This document shows positions 59,881 through 64,000 of a stretch of 64,000 bases of DNA, one piece after another. Source of the stretch: Gigaspora margarita (Eukaryota > Glomeromycota > Glomeromycetes > Diversisporales > Gigasporaceae); the NCBI GenBank assembly GCA_009809945.1, contig WTPW01002188.1, positions 1 to 64,000 of the forward strand, given 5' to 3'. The number at the start of each line of letters is the position of its first letter. Position 1 is the stretch's first letter. The translations under genes were made by a program, and so were the position numbers. Below the pieces are notes generated by a model. It was not told the DNA's origin. It saw only the letters and a program-made list of their open reading frames with translations, and made no database searches.

Positions 59881-60406
59881 AAAAATTGGTATGGCTTTAA
59901 TTTTAATAGGCATTTTATTTCAAAATTGTCAATATATTGTTAACTAGAACATGATCAAAATATTATAATATAGTTATAATATTGGTTCAAAATCATTTTT
60001 ATATTATACTAATCTATATTTCAATCTCTTTATTGTATTGTTCTTTCATTTTATTAATTAGCTAATTATATATATTTCATAGCCTCTAATATTCTCCCAT
60101 GAATATTTCTGATAATATTTTTATGATGCACAATTAATGATGATATCAAAACCTTATAGTTTTAGGCTAACCAAAACTGAACCTGGTATTACCAGTTTCA
60201 GGCATTACCCTTCAAGTTGAAACTTGCTTAAACTTAACTGAAAGTCTGAAAGTTCAAAACTATGCCAAAATTCTGAAACTTAAAAAAATTAAAAATTTAA
60301 TAGTTTAGTATTATTTCATTCTCAACAATTATTTTTCTGCAATTCTCTTTCTAACTCTTTGACAACCTTTTTTTTAATACAACTACCTATTTGACAACTA
60401 TTTACT

Positions 60407-61982
60407 AGGACCCCGGACATCTCTGATATATGTCATATTTTTTTTTTTAGCAAATTCCAGAAAATTTGGTCTGAGGTCCAAATTTAAGTTTTAGCAAATT
60501 GAGGTTAATTTTAAAAAAGGTTATATAAAGCATTTTGGCAAATTACAGCAATTTTATGCATGTTATATTTTATTTTTAGCAAATTATCTACATTTTGCAA
60601 GAATTATACCCAAAAATAAGCCATCTCATTTTTTTGTACTACTATAATTTTTAAAAATTTAAGATGCTTAATTTCTGAATATTTTGATCAAAAAATCCAA
60701 AATTAAGCATCTTCTCTTAAATTTTCAAGAATATAAAAGTAAATATACTGGAATAATGTATTTTTATGTGCTGAACAAGTTTTCTTAGAGCACTTTTTTA
60801 GAATCAATTAGTAAAATTTTGTGAATCATAGAATTTTTTAGTATTTTTATTAATAAAATTATATAAAATATTATAATTCTCAAAATTTTACTAATTGATT
60901 CTAACAAAGTGCTCTAATAAAACTTGTTAAGCACATAAAAATACATTATTTCGGCATATTTAATTTTATATTTCTTGAAAATTTAAGAGAAGATGCTTAA
61001 TTTTGGTGAATCAATTAGTAAAATTTTGTGAAGTATAATATTTTATATAATTTTATTAATAAAAATACTAAAAATTCTATGATTCACAAAATTTTACTAA
61101 CTAATTCTAACATTATGCTCTAAGAAAACTTGTTCAGCACATAAAAATACATTATTTCAGCATATTTACTTTTAATATTTCTTGAAAATTTAAGAAAAGA
61201 TGCTTAATTTTGGATTTTTGATCAAAAAATCCAAAATTAAGCATATTCTCTTAAATTTTCAAGAAATATAAAAGTAAATATGCCAGAATAATGTATTTTT
61301 ATGTGCTGAAGAAGTTTTATTAGAGCACTTTGTTAGAATCAATTAGTAAAATTTTGTGGATTATAATATTTTATATAATTTTATTAATAAAAATACTAAA
61401 AAATTCTATGATTCACAAAATTTTAATAATTGATTCTAAACTTGTGCTTTAAGAAAACTTGTTCAGCACATAAAAATACATTATTCCAGCATATTTACTT
61501 TTATATTTCTTGAAAATTTAAGAGAAAATGCTTAATTTTGGATTTTTTGATCAAAAAATTCAAAATTAAGCATCTTTTCTTAAATTTTCAAGAAATATTA
61601 AAAGTAAATATGCCAGAATAATGTATTTTTATGTGCTGAACAAATTTTCNTAGAGCACTTTGTTAGAATCAATTAGTAAAATTTTGTGAATTATAATATT
61701 TTATATAATTTTATTAATAAAAATACTAAAAATTCTATGATTCACAAAATTTTACTAATTGATTCTAACAAAGTGCTCTAAGAAAATTTGTTCAGCAATC
61801 AAAAATACATATATTATTTTGATTTATAAAAATAGATGTGATAATTTAGTTTTTAGCAAATTACTATAAATTTTATATGTAATAATCTAACTTTTAGCAA
61901 ATTCACTTGATTTTAGGGGTAGCAAAAACGCCTAAATTCATGCAGATCAGTTATGACCTCTATGAGAGATGTCTGGGGTCCT
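60407..61982. mobile_element. 1576-bp AGGACCCC element with perfect 8-bp target duplication
   Basis: The ends are AGGACCCCGGACATCTCT and, on the right reverse-complemented, AGGACCCCAGACATCTCT. TATTTACT flanks both sides (60399-60406, 61983-61990). The interior (60650-61800) is a chain of alternating palindromes built from AAGATGCTTAATTTTGGAT, TATGTGCTGAACAAGTTTTC and GAATCAATTAGTAAAATTTT modules. It is non-coding and best classed as non-autonomous hAT-like. Confidence 0.88.
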
Positions 61983-61999
61983 TATTTACTTGACAAATA

Positions 62000-62300
62000 T
62001 TTTTCTAACAACTATTGTGTTCTCTATATTACTACTTACTCGATAACAATCTCTTCTCTAATAGCAATTCTTTTCTGATACCACTTTTCTCGATAACACT
62101 CTTTTCAATACTATTCTTTTTTAATACTATTTTTCTCGAAATCACCTTTTTTTAGCATCACCCTTCTCTAATACTAATTTTTTTAAATATTATTTTTCCC
62201 TGATACTACCTTCCCTATCACCCTCTTTATAAACACTACTTATTCCTGATATCACTTTTTTAACACTACCTTTCCCTTTCCTAATATTACTCTTTTCAAA
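62000..62300. repeat. Pyrimidine-rich degenerate TTTCTAATACTACTC repeat, left part
   Basis: Short units of TTTTCTAATACTACTCTTTC and close variants. The same repeat continues at 62600-62780, after an inserted inverted repeat. Confidence 0.6.
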
Positions 62301-62302
62301 AG

Positions 62303-62590
62303 GTGGCTGACAATCACTTTACCGACATAATATTTTACCGACAAATATTCACTAACAAGTTTATTTTACTGATAGTTTGTTTCACCAAAGCTTATTTCAC
62401 AGACAAAGTAATTCTGGTCATTGCCGTTAGGGTTAGGTTAGGATCAGATAAAATTAGGGTTAGGGTTAGTGTGCTTTTTTAAAAAAACTTGTCAGTGAAA
62501 TAAGCTTTGGTGAAACAAACTGTTGGTAAAATAAACTTGTTAGTGAATATTTGTAGTGAAATGTTATATCAGTGAAGTGATTGTTGGCGA
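62303..62590. mobile_element. Inverted-repeat element with telomere-like centre
   Basis: Arms of ~90 bp (AAGTTTATTTTACTGATAGT, CACCAAAGCTTATTTCAC and complements) flank a centre with GTTAGGGTTAGGTTAGGAT and TTAGGGTTAGGGTTAG (62426-62470). It splits the pyrimidine-rich repeat. Confidence 0.75.
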
Positions 62591-62789
62591 AATAATACAG
62601 ATCTTTTTTCAAATACTATTTTTTCTATGTTATTATTTTCTAGCACCTCCTTTTTCTAATACCTCTTTTCCAACATTACTCTTCTTAATACTACTCTTTC
62701 TAATATTATCACTTCTTTAATACCACTACTTTCTAATATATGTTTTCCCCTACAACCATTTCAATATATTATTATCTTTTCTGATATAT

Positions 62790-63735
62790 TTAAAAATAAT
62801 TATAAAATAAATAAATTAAATAAAAAACCAAAATTAAAAAAATACTATTTAAGTAAAAAAAATGATTAAAAAAAATTATAGTCTAAATTAAAAATATTTT
62901 AAATTATTAATAAATTCAAAAAAAATTAAAAATGAAACAAAAAAAAAAAAATTAAAAAATAAAAAATAAGAAAAGTCTGCTTGATACTTAAGTATCAGGC
63001 AAATTTTATTTTGAATCAACTCGAATTCGAACATATGAAAGACAATTTATGGTCACATGTTCGATCGATTGATTGATCAATATGATAATCAAGAGAAAAT
63101 AAGTATAAGAATAAAATATAGTTTAAGTGAATTAATTAGTAAGTATAAAGTAATCATTGTGTAATTGTTTAAAGTATATTTTAATACTGTTAAGGTTCGT
63201 AAGTAAAGAAGACTTTTTTTTTCTGCAAATCTGATATTTGTTCTGGTTATATTGACCCTTCTCTCATCTAGTAAGTTTTTCAAAATAGACTATTGTGATA
63301 ATAGTCATATGAGTAATGAGAGTTAGATAGCTTATGATTGACATCAGTTATTCATATAGAAGTGAATGCATTTTACAATCTATTAGGATAATAGTCAGTT
63401 ATACAAAGCAATACAATCTATGATCTGTCAGTACGATAGTCAAAGAAAAATTATGTGATGCTAGAAAGCTGCATAGGTTGCTCAATTAGCAAAAGAATAA
63501 TACCTATTTGCATTTTTATAGTGTAACCCAGAAATGAAAGACAAAACAAACAAAAATAAAAAAAATCAAATTTTTTCTTTTAAAAAAAAATACTGTACAA
63601 AAATTTTGCTGACCAATCAATTTTTAAAATTACATAATATAAGTTTGTAAATTTTGAGTTACATATAGTTTTAAAATTTATTGACTAACAAAATCTCTAA
63701 TTTTTTTTGTTTAATTTTTCAATCTTAATTTAAAC
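62790..63735. other. AT-rich stretch, nothing assignable
   Basis: No supported gene or clear repeat. A 64-codon minus-strand open frame at 63089-63283 is not supported by any motif. Confidence 0.45.
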
Positions 63736-64000
63736 TTTTATAATGATTTTTTTTTTTAAATTAATATTTATCGGTATATAAATTTTTTTATTTATTTATT
63801 TTTTTATTTAACAATTTTTTTTTTAAATTAATATTTATATAAATTTCAATTTTTATTAATTTTTTTTTAAACAATTTTATTTTTTTATTTAACGATTCAT
63901 TTTTTAAATTAATATTTAAATAAATTTTTATTTATTTTTTTATTTAATAATTCTTTTTTTTAAATTAACATTTATATAAATTTTAATTCATTTTATTTAA
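63736..64000. repeat. ~65-75 bp AT tandem repeat running off the window
   Basis: Units of TTTTTTTAAATTAATATTTA followed by TATAAATTT, then T-rich filler and TTTATTTAACxATT, occur about four times to the window edge. Confidence 0.7.

Overview
The window is strongly AT-rich eukaryotic nuclear DNA with short GT-AG introns. It is dominated by transposon debris, and only two genes look intact. The host is most likely a fungus, and probably an arbuscular mycorrhizal fungus (Glomeromycotina, such as Rhizophagus or Gigaspora). The reasons are an Adp1-type ABC transporter with EGF-like modules, many very short introns, and a decayed type B DNA polymerase of the kind I remember being multicopy in those genomes. 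That species-level guess is memory-based inference and was not searched.

Layout. 0-2.8 kb: a short unidentified minus-strand open frame and small repeats. 2.88-14.87 kb: one hAT transposon, bounded by inverted termini and a 7/8 matching 8-bp target duplication, blown up to about 12 kb by nested insertions. The insertions are small MITEs, a tyrosine-recombinase (Crypton-like) element with unusual terminal inverted repeats, and a 4-kb non-coding TIR element with an N gap. 14.9-17.0 kb: a dead pogo/Tigger-like transposase split by a 181-bp MITE, and further MITEs. 18-32.7 kb: a dense field of foldback elements and two more copies of the 4-kb family, one of which carries a tRNA-derived SINE. 34.1-38.9 kb: a 17-exon ABCG transporter gene (minus strand, 1063 aa). 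38.9-45.1 kb: intergenic DNA with TA-flanked MITEs and microsatellites. 45.1-47.8 kb: an 11-exon FYRN/FYRC (TBRG1-like) nuclear protein gene (plus strand, 376 aa). The two genes are divergently oriented and both splice into uninterrupted reading frames. 49.4-50.7 kb: a TIR element with a coding-like minisatellite and an N gap. 50.8-51.7 kb: an unidentified island richer in GC. 52.9-56.0 kb: a type B DNA polymerase pseudogene of Polinton/Maverick-like type. 56.9-64 kb: a second 1-kb foldback element, palindromic tandem arrays, and an AGGACCCC-ended 1.58-kb element with a perfect 8-bp target duplication.

The two genes have no evident functional link to each other: one is a membrane ABC half-transporter and the other a chromatin-type FY-rich protein. 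The most notable non-genic signal is a set of foldback elements that share internal modules. One is an AAGTAAACTTGTT-type motif; another is a common core carried inside different terminal repeats. Several elements also hold telomere-like TTAGGG cores. The most notable decay signal is in the polymerase pseudogene: 14 premature stops, ten of them TGA, most at positions where I would expect Trp, Arg or Gln, which fits transition-driven decay.
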